A stretch of 64,000 nucleotides of DNA from Kryptolebias marmoratus (Eukaryota; Chordata; Actinopteri; Cyprinodontiformes; Rivulidae): the NCBI RefSeq assembly GCF_001649575.2, contig NC_051449.1:10803293-10867292 (forward strand), in the 5' to 3' direction. Below are positions 1 to 18,139 of this stretch, one piece after another. Every line of letters starts with the position of its first letter. Position 1 is the first letter of the stretch. The position numbers were made by a program, and so were the translations under genes. Under the pieces are notes generated by a model. The model was not told the origin of the DNA. It ran no database searches and was given only the letters and a program-made list of their open reading frames with translations.

Positions 1-712
1 TGGAGTCACTGGTCAAAGGGAGCTTAAAAGCTTTGCATACGTGCTTATATTTTTTAATGCACAGATGTGTAGCTTTCTAATTATATATCCTGTCAGTAGA
101 GTTTGTCATTTCATTTAATTGAACAGATTTCAGAGATAATTAAAGCAAACTGGAAGTGTCCAGCCTATTACTAATATTTATATATAAATGTGTGGTTTAG
201 TTAAATAAAACATTCTTTGTGATGTAGTTATATTTACTTCTACCTTAATCTGTGAAGCTGTTGCCTGAAATTCAGTCGACATATTTTTAATATCCAGAAC
301 AATAGGCTCTCATCTCTGACTAGCATATGCAGTCCATTTTGTGCATTATTCTCCTCTCCTTTGTTTCTGTGACAGCACCTTTAGTGCCACTGACAGTGCT
401 CTGTAAGGGCGGAGTTGCATCGAGCAAACAATGTTGCAGGAAATGAAGCCTCTTTGTGTCCTCTTATTGGAACACAATCCTCAGGTGGGGTTTAGCCGGC
501 AGCCGGGAGGCGGGGGGCGGGGGGGAGGAGAGAGGAGGAGGTTCGAGAGGAACTCAGAAAGGAGTGCTTTTATTTTTGAAGCGTATACTGTTTAGGCAGC
601 CAGAGCTGATGCGGCTCTGAGTCATCTTCTCAAATGTGAATTTGCAAATGTTTTGCTTGAGCTGACACCTGCCCCCCTCATCATCATCGTCATCATCTTC
701 ATCATCCCACAG
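1..712. other. osbpl1a intron or internal promoter region, no exon recognised
   Basis: No coding exon is recognised here. Positions 1-360 are AT-rich and featureless. Positions 400-560 are more GC-rich, with GC-box-like runs. From about 660 a CAT/TCATC-rich pyrimidine stretch leads into the acceptor AG at 711-712. Earlier osbpl1a exons (ankyrin repeats and PH domain of the long form in mammals) must lie left of the window. Confidence 0.6.
410..560 (+). promoter_or_regulatory. osbpl1a: candidate internal osbpl1a promoter
   Basis: An inverted CCAAT box (ATTGG, about 466-470) is followed by a G-rich stretch with overlapping GGGCGG/GGGGCGGGG boxes at about 510-526. It lies about 200 bases before exon 713-905. 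Mammalian OSBPL1A makes short ORP1 forms from internal starts, so a promoter here is plausible. This is inference from composition and position only; a GC-rich intronic stretch would look the same. Confidence 0.25.
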
Positions 713-3700
713 AGTCTGAGTCGGAGCTCTCTGTGAGCGGCTTCCTGTCTGTGGCCAGCTACTCGTACGAAGAGGACGAGGGCAGAGATTCCCCCCTGCA
801 AAACAGCCTCCACCATCCTAGCACACACAAGGGGGCTGCCGGAATGTCAGGGGAAGGTAACCATGGCAACCAAGCAGCCCAGCACAATGGCGTGAAGAAG
901 CACAGGTAGGACATGCTCCAGTTCTGATGTCAGGCTTGTTTACTGATTTTTAAATTGAGTGCAAAGAGACGGGGTGCTCTGAGTTTTCCAGAAAGCCTGT
1001 TACATATTCACATCTTTGTTCAAAATGACTTTCACAGCTGGACTCAGTTGGTTAGAACTTCTATTTTTGAGTAGATGGGGCACTTCATACGTGTCCCATA
1101 AAAAGCTTCTGAACTGAGTCAACAGGAGTGTAATCCAGTAGGCAGAGTGGGAGTAATGAGATGCCACCTTTCCACACAAGTCTGTTTTTTTTGTAGTCAG
1201 GTGTTCTTGCCTGAGACAGTCAATCCACAGAGAATAGTCTGTTTTGTTTCTGCTGAGCTCCAGCTCTGCAAAAAAAACCAATCACTTCAGCGTTTTTTTA
1301 TTTTTCTTTTTTGAATGAAATTTTGACATTCTCTTAGGAGCCTGGCTTTGTCTTGGCCACTCTTTGTTGACTCAACAAGTGATTCATAAATAATTTAGCT
1401 TTTACTGGTTGGGAGAAGAATCTGAGAAAAGAGCCGGCCGGCACGCTAAGTTTGTGTGCAGATGGTGGTGTGTTTGTGTGTTTGTGCATTTATTTAAATT
1501 CACTCATGTCATTAAAAGATCTCTGTCATGTTTGGCTGCACATGAGCCGCTTGGCTTTCTGACACTTTTTACTGTAAATAGACATTCTTCCCCCAGTTTT
1601 CTTGATTTTAAAAATAAAAAAATTACCCAACAGACTTCCAGATTTATAACGCAATAGACTGTGTCAGCTCTCGGAAATTAGGATTTTAAAGCTTTCAGAA
1701 ATTTTTACAGGGCTCACAAATTGTCTGAATAAGTACAGCACTGCGTAGTAATTATCTAGACAATAGAAAGTCCTGGTATTAGTTTAATGAAATAAATCTT
1801 CTGCTTAAATACATCTTGGAGCAGAGGGAATTGGAACAAAAACTAGGCCAGAAGTATATCCAGCATGCATCAGTGCTCTGCTCATCGTACAGATGGAGCG
1901 CCCCCCCCAAATCTCCCCGCTCCCTGCATCACTGTTTATTTAGCTGAAGTAAAGGCTTTTATGTGTGTAGCCGCTCCGGCACTCAGTTCTGAACAAGAAC
2001 GCCATCTGCCTCGAGCTCGCCTACCTGTAAAACACAACATACTACAGATGTCGGCAAGACTATTAGAGGACCAAAATCTCAGATTCGGAATAAGACCAGT
2101 CATGTTTTATCATCCAAAGACCTTTTTATTTATCTACTTAAGAGCCTAAAGTCTGTGTTGAAAGCCGTTCATGTGTGCTGCGTGAGGCTTGAGCTGCTCA
2201 GCTGAAAGCACATCAGCTTACAGGTGTCAGATAACTTGTTTCCCTCCAAACACTGATTTCTCTGACAGTTTTAAATACTTTAAGCTCATAATGTTGTTGA
2301 CAAAATAATGAATTTATTGTATAGTTTACTCAGTCTGGGACATTTAGGAAAAAAGGATTTAAGTGACAGGGAGATGGGATCATTTGCACAATTTATATTT
2401 AAAAGTCCTGGCTGTAAACTCAAACAGCTGGCAAAAAAAATGCATACTTTTGTATGTATAGATGGTAAATTACGTTTATCTTCACAGTAATGGATGCCAT
2501 CATACTTGCACCTATTTCTACCTATGTTTATTTTGTTTTTTTATTTATTTTTCCTACAGAACTTCTCTACCGGCTCCCATGTTCTCCAGGAATGACGTGA
2601 GCATCTGGAGCATCTTGAAGAAATGCATTGGCATGGTGAGAACAGGCCAGCTTTAATCAGGTCGCCTCAGTTTTGTACACCTTACTATACTAAAGATTTG
2701 AGTTTGTCTGAAAGAAGCTGTTGAATATTGAGCAAATTTAAGTCCCAGGATCAGGTACTGAGGAATTTGAGTAAATAAAGTTTTGATTTCTTTCATCTAT
2801 TTTCTCCGTTTTGAAAGCACTTTTCTCCACCACACAGAAGGATGATTTCAAGCAGTGTGTGGAGTCGGACTGAATCATTTCAAGCATTTCTGACAATTTG
2901 CTTCAGGTGGCAGCATCTGTCAATGCTACAGCAAATGTTAGGCTGCGTATTCGCAGATGTAGAAAGTGAAAACACGTGCACTTTAAGCAGATTAATTGGC
3001 ATTGTAAATCTTTTTACAAAGTAGCTTTTTTTCTTATCTTACCAGCCCAGCTGAGAGAAAATCTTCAAGTTCCTAATTGGCCACTGTGGCTATTGGTCAC
3101 GTGTTCTAACGAAACTCTTTTTAATAGTCACGTTAAGCACCTTTTCCCACCCTGTGCCTCACTTATTGGGTAACATTTTTATTACTGTATGCCTGTTACA
3201 GTGGCAGCTGAGTGTGTTTGCACCTGTGCAGACATGGAGCTCCAGGGGTCGCAGATAAACAAGCAACTTTTTCTCTGTTGCTCCAGATTTGGCTCTTTTT
3301 TCCTCTACACCTGCACTTTTCTCTCAAGATGCTTTTTTTTAAAAACTGGAAAGTACACCATCTGTGCAACACTAATAAGAGTACATTTTCTTCTTTGCAT
3401 CTACCTCTGAGGGTTTTTTGTCCTTATCCACTTCATATATATGCTTGTCAGGCAAAATATCACCTCACAGGCTTCAGATATTAAGGTTGCAACAGATAGA
3501 ATGTTTCTCTTGTAACTCAAAAAGGAAACGTACAATCCGTTGCCAAGTTATTGCTTTTTTTTTATATCTCTTCTCAAATTCTTCTCCCACTCAGGAGTTA
3601 TCAAAGATTGCCATGCCGGTGGTATTTAATGAGCCTCTGAGCTTCCTGCAGCGACTTACAGAATACATGGAGCACACCTACCTCATCCACCAGGCTAATG

Positions 3701-6700
3701 CTGCGACAGACTCTGTGGAGAGGATGAAGGTACCTGCGATATGCTGTTCATTCCAATCAAGTCAAAATCACTCGCTGCCTTATTTAAGTAAGTCAGGTTA
3801 ATCCTGTCGCTGATTTGGTTATGATAAAGCCGTGCTCTGTAGTGTGTTGCAGCATTTGCTGTGTCAGCTGTAGCATCTCAGTGGGAGCGGACGGGGAAGC
3901 CCTTCAACCCACTGCTGGGGGAGACGTATGAGCTGATCAGGTACGGCTGATGCGCCAAAGTTTTATAAGCATCAAGCCTTTGCCGGTGGACTTTCTGCAG
4001 TGCTGCTCATTTCTTTCACACCAGAGAGGATTTGGGCTTCAGGTGGGTGTCCGAGCAAGTGAGCCACCACCCTCCCATCAGTGCCTTTCACGCGGAGGGT
4101 CTCGAAGAGGACTTCGTGTTTCATGGTTCCATATATCCAAAGCTCAAGTTCTGGGGAAAGAGCATTGAAGCTGAGCCCAAAGGCATCATCACCCTGGAGC
4201 TGCCCAAGTCAGTATATTCCTTTTTAATTCAACTTTATTTCATGTTACTCGTGTTTCACTGGCTGATTCTTAACCTTCACAGATATAATGAAGCATACAC
4301 CTGGACGAACCCCACCTGTTGTGTCCACAACATCATTGTCGGTCAGCTTTGGATTGAGCAGTATGGAAACGTGGAAGTGATCAATCAGAAGTACGAGATA
4401 TTGCCCTCTTTCTGCTGTGTTTTGCTCGTATGTGTCAAAATGCGCTCTCCTGGTTCATCTACATGCACAGACATTCTGCAGAGGAATGGTAATCTACGTT
4501 TAGATCTTGTTTATTGATGATGGAAGCCGAAACTGGGACAGTTGCCATTAGAACAGAGGAGTGTCAGCAGGATAATGAATGTTTGAAAACTTGCAGAGGG
4601 GAGATAAGTGGAAGAGAGTCGGTAAACAGGCTGTCACTCCGTTTCAGAACCGGAGAGAGATGCAGCATGGCATTCAAGCCCTGTGGCCTCTTTGGAAAAG
4701 AGCTCCATAAAGTTGAGGGATACATCCAAGATAAAAGGTATCGAGTGGTTTCTCATTTATTACTTTGTCGTTTCTAAAGTGACGTGACAGCTTGCGCGTT
4801 GTTTTAATTAAGAGATGTCACCTGAAGCTGGGATTTATTAAAATCTTTTTTCTTTTTCTTTTTTTCTACATGTTGCAGCAAAAAGAAGCTCTGTGCAATA
4901 TATGGCAAATGGACTGATTGCTTATATGCAGTTGATCCCGTTACTTTTGAGTCCCACAAAAAGATGGATAAAAAGAATTCCGAGGACAAAAAGAACAACA
5001 AGGAGGTAAGATGTTTCCCTGATTCAGGTACATGGAAAACGTTGGATTGGATTTGGTTGAAGGGTTGTTCCAGAAATTGTAACAGCTCCTTTCTGGATGA
5101 AATCTTTCTCCATTTTTCACTCCCTAATGTTAAGATCAGGGCTCTGAAGGGGATGAGATGCTTTTTGTTTCTAGTATTTGGCTTGTATGTTTAGGAGTGT
5201 GTGTGTCATTCTGCAGGTACATTCTGTCATCATGTATACACAATACCACCCTGATGGGGATTTATAATTTACAAAAAATAGCCCCCCTCAGCGATGAGGA
5301 ATCTAAATGTTGCAGTTCTAGGTATTTACAAAAGGAACCCCTGCAATTTTTCATGGTGACATCTTCAATCTCTCGACAAGGAAACTGCTTTTTATTTGTG
5401 AACTAAAATTCACGTTTGCAGGTTTTTATCTCAAATTAGAACATCTGCTTTTAGGCTGCTCCTATTTAAGACAGGCTGGAGTAGTTTTTGACAATTCTAA
5501 GGTGAATTCTGAGCATCCAGTCTGCAGCGTCTGCCTGCTGCTAATGAAGAGCTGGGTGAGCACATACGTACGAGATGCACCATGACAACCTTGGCTTGTT
5601 GCTATGCACTCTTAATGCAAGGTGTCAAGATCAAACTCAGTTGATTCAGCTCACGCATTGTTTTACTCTTTTTATCATCCTTTTCTTATAACTTCGTTTA
5701 ATTGTGCACTGAACTGAAAATAGTTCATTTTGTTTAGAATGTTTTGCTACTTTATCTGTAACAGCATGCTTGTATTTCACTGTAAACCATTTTTGTAACC
5801 TCAGAGCAGCGCCGATGAGTCCGAAGAGATGCCTCCACCTGATGCAGAGACGGTCCAAGTCATCCCTGGAAGTGAGCTCGTCTGGAAGATAACGCCTCGG
5901 CCGGAAAACTCATCCAAGGTTCTGAGCAGCACGAGGAAACGTTCCTGGGAGGGACCGTGTTGAGCAATTTTATGCATTTTATGATTTTTGTCTCTGTTGC
6001 AGTTCTACGCATTCTCCACCTTCACCATGCAGCTCAACGAGCTGAGCAAGAGCATGGAGGGAGTCCTTCCTCCCACAGACAGCCGCCTCAGACCGGACAT
6101 CCGTGCCATGGAGAATGGAGATATAGGTACAGTGTTTGTCTTGGACCTGACTTTCTGGCATGCTACGACCGCTTTACTATCATTGACAGTGTCGTGTTTT
6201 CTATATCCTCGTGTTGTAGATCTGGCAAGCACAGAGAAGAAGAGACTCGAGGAGAAACAGCGGACGGCCCGTAAAAATCGCTCCAAATCAACAGAGGAAT
6301 GGAAAATAAGGTTAGTGACTGAAAGATGCCGTCAACAGTACATGGTTGCTCGTTTTCTGATACCAGATCTGCTTTAACTTCCTGTCCCCTTGTTGTTGTC
6401 AACCATGCACTGACATTTACAATAAATGTGAAGGAGTTCTGCACTTGGCCCAAGGTTTGGTTCAAAGCTTTGCTTTAATCTCTGGCCATGGTTTGCTCTG
6501 ATGTGAAGTGCTGCACGACACCACCCTCCTCAGGACAAAATGCACAACTGCGTGTGTTCTTCCTGGATATTTGGTTTCAAAAAAAGAAAGGGCAGCAGCA
6601 TTTTCCAGCTGCACATTATATCTTATTACCTTTTTGTGTGTGTGTGTGGGCGTTTCTCTGTGAATATTTTATCTTAGTTGCCTCAGTGTTTATTTTAACT

Positions 6701-6840
6701 CATTAGTGTCTTTTTTATTATTATTATTATTTTGTAGGTGGTTTCAACAAGGACCCAACCCACACAACAAAGCTCAGGACTGGCTCTACGTGAAAGGCTA
6801 CTGGGACAGGAATTACACTCAGCTGCCTGATATTTACTAA
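713..6840 (+). CDS. osbpl1a: oxysterol-binding protein-related protein 1 (ORP1), 3' part, 12 exons
   Basis: Coding exons are 713-905, 2560-2635, 3595-3729, 3843-3940, 4025-4207, 4283-4390, 4648-4737, 4879-5005, 5805-5918, 6003-6126, 6220-6310 and 6738-6840 (stop TAA 6838-6840). All join in frame, 479 codons plus stop. Exon 1 encodes an acidic, serine-rich linker that runs into NGVKKHRTSLPAPMFSRND, the human ORP1L linker junction. The rest is the OSBP-related sterol/phosphoinositide-binding domain, including the family signature EQVSHHPP (4053-4076), GKPFNPLLGETYE and a C-terminal WFQQGPNP...YWDRNY. In mammals the long form sits on late endosomes, binds Rab7 and transfers cholesterol at ER contacts. 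Ankyrin, PH and FFAT regions are outside the window. Intron 9 (5919-6002) is only 84 bases and has a weak donor, GTTCTG. OSBPL2 is the closest alternative, but sequence and neighbours favour OSBPL1A. Confidence 0.95.
2579..6840 (+). CDS. osbpl1a: short ORP1 isoform (ORP1S-type start)
   Basis: The methionine at 2579-2581 opens MFSRNDVSIWSILKKCIGM, which matches the known start of human ORP1S. Starting here gives 409 codons plus stop, against 437 residues in human ORP1S, so essentially only the lipid-binding domain. The start lies inside exon 2560-2635, which the long form also uses. Whether fish use it depends on an internal promoter, for which the GC-rich stretch at 410-560 is a candidate. 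The start is recognised by homology; transcription is inferred. Confidence 0.6.
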
Positions 6841-7015
6841 ATGTGAAGAAAAGTCCACAGATCTACGCATAGATTCTCACTTTAAACACCTTTAAACATA
6901 ATCTGCTGCACTGGCGATTGCACTCTCGGCATTCGCAACAAAACCACGGACTCCATACAGAACGGCAGGTAGTGTAGATCTGTGTGAACAATAAAGCACA
7001 AAAACTCTTTATTTA
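6841..7015 (+). other. osbpl1a: osbpl1a 3' untranslated region
   Basis: This is the sequence after the TAA up to the first good polyadenylation signal. No further exon is seen. A longer 3' UTR reaching the AATAAA at about 7892 is possible. Confidence 0.6.
6990..6995 (+). terminator. osbpl1a: osbpl1a polyadenylation signal AATAAA
   Basis: A canonical AATAAA lies 150 bases after the stop codon, followed by a T/G-rich stretch (CTCTTTATTTATTGTGG). This is the most likely cleavage region for the mRNA. Confidence 0.6.
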
Positions 7016-9140
7016 TTGTGGTTCCTAACCACTTAAAGCAAGGTATTAGCATGTAGATGAACTAGAATGTATTTTAGAAATATTTCATGTTAGATGGAGT
7101 GTTTAACCAGCAACCTCGGTTTAACTGTAGTTAGGTCATTATTTCTCCTCAGTCATGGGAACACTTTACTCATCAGTGTGAGCGCAGTGAGGAGGCAGCA
7201 GCACTTCAAACGGCGAGGACGGAGCTCGTGTTTTCTACTCACAGCTGTCACACTGATTGACACTTGTACATGCATATTATGCGGCGCAGAGTTTTAAATG
7301 GATAGAGTAGATTTGCCTTTGTTTCCAGCTGATACAGTGAGTGGTGCAGATATCTAATAGTCTTTAACTGAATGTGTTCAGATTTTTTTGTTTTTGCCCT
7401 GTTGCTATTTTTTTAAGATTGCGTTCTCTGATTGTAAATGTGTCGAGTTATATCCCAGCAAACATGTCTGCTAGTAAAATATTAGATCTAGTAAAATGAG
7501 CAACATAGTAGTTATAATGAAATGATAAAACACCTTAATTATATGCTGTATTTAGACGTATAAAGAATAATGGTCTGCTTGACCCTGTAGCACTTTTTTT
7601 TTCCTCATGAAAGCAGAGCAAATGGTTCTGCTCTTGTAGATTTGTGGGTGTGAAAAGGTGAAGGCCTTGCTATAGATGAATCCAACTGATGCTATTTTTA
7701 GTGCGCAGTGCATTGCTCTATCATGAGAAATGCATGTGCATAAAACAAAAAAAACTATGCAAGCCTTACCTCAGTCACAGTCTGACCCTGAACCTTTTCC
7801 TCACCCTACTGCTAGCTGCTACATGTGAGCGTAATGTTTTAGTTTGTCCTCGTCACTTTTTGAACATTAAACAGAGTTTCTATTGTTGCTAAATAAAAGC
7901 TTACCGATAAAGTTTGTTTATCCTTGTTAGTTTTGAGTAAACCGTGTGCACCCTGCGCTTCTCGAGTGGTTTCTGCTCCTGCTGCTTCGTTGATTAAAAT
8001 TTGTTTTGCCTTTCTTTTAACCAAATTAGCATCAAATGACTGCAGACAGGATTGTGCACAATCAAGGTTATAAAAATCAAACATGATGAAGTTTTGTTTT
8101 GTTTTTTAGAAAGTTAAATTTAAACTGATCAGGACCTGGAAATTCTTATTCTAAAGGGGTCATTGGAAAGCTTTGAAAAAGAAAGCAAGTTGTTTCCTTT
8201 AAGCTTTCTGGATTATGACCTTTTACAAAAGAAGAAACTACCCAGATCCTAGCAAATGCATCACAACAGTCTAAATGTCTTCCTGTTTTTTGGTTTCTAC
8301 AATAATTCAAGTGTGACATACAGTTTAAGCATGTTTAGCTTGTAATTTCATGTAATTTCAGGTCTTCTAGTAAAAACAAAATCTGCCCATCAAAATGTTA
8401 TTTACCATGTTTGTATCAAGAATGAATATGTTGAGTTTGCTGCTCCTGTTCAGATGTAAACTGGAGCTGGAGCTGCTGCTCATCTGTGGGCTTGTTTTTG
8501 TCTTCACAAAATGAAATCTTGCGTCCGATGGGCCGTGGTCACTGATTTGGCTATTTAGGAGCAAATTTAATTTCCTCAACTTCATCAGCTTTTAGTTTGA
8601 TTTTTGCAGGGTGTTTCAGGCTGTCAACAATCTGCTCTGAATTTTTGTCATGCAGCATTTGAATGAAACTGAACGGAAACTATTGATCTGCAGAACTTCA
8701 CATTCGACCTGCTGCTTCAATCAGGGTCACCTGGAGTCGCACATTTCCATAGCTACTACTTAATGACGCAGGAGGCTTTGGACCTGTCCTTTACCTGTCC
8801 ACGTTTGTGTCATTGGATGGACATAAATGTTCATCTAAATTTTTTCCAGACTTTTCTTTTCACCGCCAACCTCAGATTTATGACTTGCATCTTGGAAGTA
8901 AACTCTGAAAGTGAATCTCTTTCAGCCCTAACAGTGATTTCGCTGCCCTTGCATCACTGCCTCTTTGTGTTTTTAGAGCGCTCATTAGCAGCAGGTGAGG
9001 GAAAAGTTCAAGACTTGAAATCGATTTAATTTGTTTCCTTTCAAACGTGTCAAATTCTGATTGAATGGCGCAGCACATAAACCAAATCTCTGCTTCTGAG
9101 TACAAAAAATAAATAAATGAAAATGTTGTTTTACAGTGTT
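7016..9140. other. intergenic region between convergent osbpl1a and ttc39c
   Basis: AT-rich sequence with no exon or RNA gene that I can support. Open frames here are short and lack family features. In human the CABYR gene lies between these two neighbours; nothing resembling its RII-binding N-terminus was seen on either strand. The region may hold long 3' UTR tails of both genes (AATAAA on + at about 7892). Confidence 0.55.
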
Positions 9141-9146
9141 TTTATT
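9141..9146 (-). terminator. ttc39c: candidate ttc39c polyadenylation signal
   Basis: TTTATT on the + strand reads AATAAA on the - strand, about 625 bases after the ttc39c stop. Another lies near 9238. The true end cannot be chosen from sequence alone. Confidence 0.4.
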
Positions 9147-9770
9147 CATCTTATAACAAATATAAAGTAAAACCAGTTTACAGGAAACAGTTTTATTGTG
9201 CAATTAGGCCACTTGGAAGTGGAGCAATGTTCGCACATTTTATTAAAACTTCTAGTCCGTGTATATTTACACCAAAAACAAAATCTTTTCTTATATCTAT
9301 GAATGAGCAAAGTCACAACAGCACAAATGCTGAGCAACCAAACTTTTCTACTGGCTTGACAGACATTCAGAGTTATGGTTTTCTTTTTTATTTACTTTGC
9401 TAAATTAATACTTAAAAGTCCCATCACTTAATCTGATCTGACTTCCTGCCAGGTATGAAGACAAATCGTTACCTTTTCAAGTGGCTGATGCCTTTCAAAA
9501 ACAGACTTTAATTTGACCTGATCAGCATCTACTTTTAAAACTGAGACAATAAAAATATGGGCTAACATTTTGTGTAGTCCAGTAACGAATAAATAAACCC
9601 TTTCTTGTATTTCTTCATGAAATATTTGTTCATGTTCAAGTGATGTTTTGGCTCAGAACATCAAAATAAAAACATAAGACGTGTAGTGAAACGTTGGGGT
9701 TCGGAGTGGCTTCCTGGTTGAATTTTCTTCTATTTTCCGAGGAGCGTCAGGGCCGAGCTGCTCCTCGCGT
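9147..9770 (-). other. ttc39c: ttc39c 3' untranslated region
   Basis: Sequence between the TGA at 9771 and the candidate polyadenylation signal at 9141. No other feature is seen. Confidence 0.45.
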
Positions 9771-16259
<6,489 letters not shown>

Positions 16260-16620
16260 TTAGGACATCCGATGCGGCCGGAGGCGAGGAGCCAAACGCG
16301 GCGGCTGGGGAAGCAGAGGTCGGTGTCTCTGGACAGTTTACTTACAGCCAAAATAGTCTCCGCCCGTGGCGCACTTCTGAACGAACCCTGTCATGTCGGT
16401 ATATTTCTATGAATATATTTAAATACGGAGACTGGACCACATAAGTAACTACAACCAACTACATGACCTGACCGCCGTCTGACGCGTTTTTGTTCCGTAT
16501 TCTGCCGCCTGTCTGACCGGCGGGTTGTGTTCCTGCGCGGGCAGGAAATGTGCTGCCTTCAAGTGCGGCCCGGAATTCTCATGTTTCCGATCAGCACGCA
16601 GACAGAGGCGACGCGGCATT
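16260..16620 (-). promoter_or_regulatory. ttc39c: ttc39c CpG-rich promoter and 5' UTR
   Basis: Upstream of the start codon the sequence turns GC- and CpG-rich (about 16190-16340 and 16470-16620: GCGGCCGGAGGCGAGG, GACGCG, GACCGGCGGG). It then falls back to AT-rich sequence. This is typical of a housekeeping-type CpG promoter. There is no clear TATA box. It lies close behind the 3' end of lama3, which is transcribed in the same direction. Confidence 0.6.
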
Positions 16621-16982
16621 CAATGTAAAACTGATAAAATAAAAGAAAGATAAATCAGTCCGTGCAAAGCAGCACCGGAAGTTGTGAAGGCACGATTTCA
16701 TGTTTTAAAATGTTTGTCAAAGTCACTTATCAATCTATCCGCTCGCTGTTGACTTTTTGGCACTTCGATAATTCAATGAAAAATAAAAATGTGTCGTTTC
16801 TTTTTCGTGACATAATTTTAGACAAGTGAAGCTCTCTTCCCATTTCCGGTTGCAATTACTGGAGTTTATAAGTAATTAATTTATTTACATTTTGTTATTT
16901 TTAATAATCTCCTGACACCCTTGCATTGAAAAAAATGCACACCAAACAAAAGATTGGGTCTCAGAAGGATATAATTTGATTT

Positions 16983-18139
16983 TTTATTATTTCTCTACAA
17001 CTTTGGACTCCACTCAAAGCCTTATTTTGATAGGGAAATAAGATAAGATAAGAAAAAAATGCAAGTTGTTACCTTGAACACACTTCAAAATGATCATGTT
17101 TATGGCACAAAGAAGTAAATATATGAATACTGATGGAACAGTTTTTTACAAATTAGTCATCATAAGACAGGAATGCATGTCTAAATGTGTCCAATTGTAT
17201 TGCATTTTACAATTTACACATAAAATCTTATTTATTCTGATATAAATGTACAAAACAAGTCAGTAAACACTTGCAGTTGGATTTAAGTACTTTAGGTACA
17301 TTTTGTTCAGCGTTATATTTTTTGAACTTCATAACAATGGTCCCAAACATGACTGACTAGAACTGTGGAACTCATGCTAAGGGCATAAGTTTATACTTAT
17401 TATTTCACTGAGAAAAAAAATGCAACATTCATGTTCTTTTATAGTTTAGCTACAATCAAATACAAATAACTTTTGTCATGCAAAAGGAATGCAAAATGGG
17501 GAGGTAAATCAGAACAAAAGGTGTAAAAAGGGAAGAAAAATGTGCTCAACCTGGTAAAATACAGAATTCTGCATGCTGGCTTGTGGATATATATAGAATA
17601 ATACCTTGGCAACCTCTGAAATGTCACTGATTTAAGCACCGTGGGTGTAAACAACTTATTCTAATAAACTTTGGAATCCAATAATAATTCAAAAAAACTA
17701 TAAACAACTGATATAAGCTAGTTTTCTTCATCAGAATTACAGCACCATCAAAAAAAGGTATGATCAGCTTTCTTAAAGTGCTGGGTTGTCCATAATAAAG
17801 TCCTTATTCAGTAGATTCTGGCAGCGGGTGAATCAATGGACCAACACACCTGCCTGTGCTCCACTGTTAGGAAATGCTCCCACAAGTGACACGAGACATG
17901 ATTGTTTTACAAAATAAATACAGACATTTTTTTTACCACAGCAGTAAAAACTATAAACCTGTAAGCTGCTGCTCACGTCTCATTGTTCTTCACGCACATT
18001 CATACACACTTAAACGCCTGCCCGGTACACACACTCTGACACGCGAACACATTCTCGGTCTTTTAACAGATTGCACATAGCTGGTGGACGACATGGTCCC
18101 GAAGGTTTGCTCAGTCGTGACGCGATGAGATGTTCCTGC
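16983..18139 (-). other. lama3: lama3 3' untranslated region with candidate polyadenylation signals
   Basis: AT-rich sequence follows the lama3 stop. AATAAA on the - strand occurs at 17231-17236 and 16983-16988, giving a 3' UTR of about 0.9 to 1.15 kb. The ttc39c promoter begins a few hundred bases further on, so the two tandem genes are close. Confidence 0.5.

Noticed and set aside
7016..9140. Search for a CABYR-like gene in the gap
   Set aside because: Only short chance frames; none has an RIIa dimerisation-type N-terminus or proline-rich repeats.
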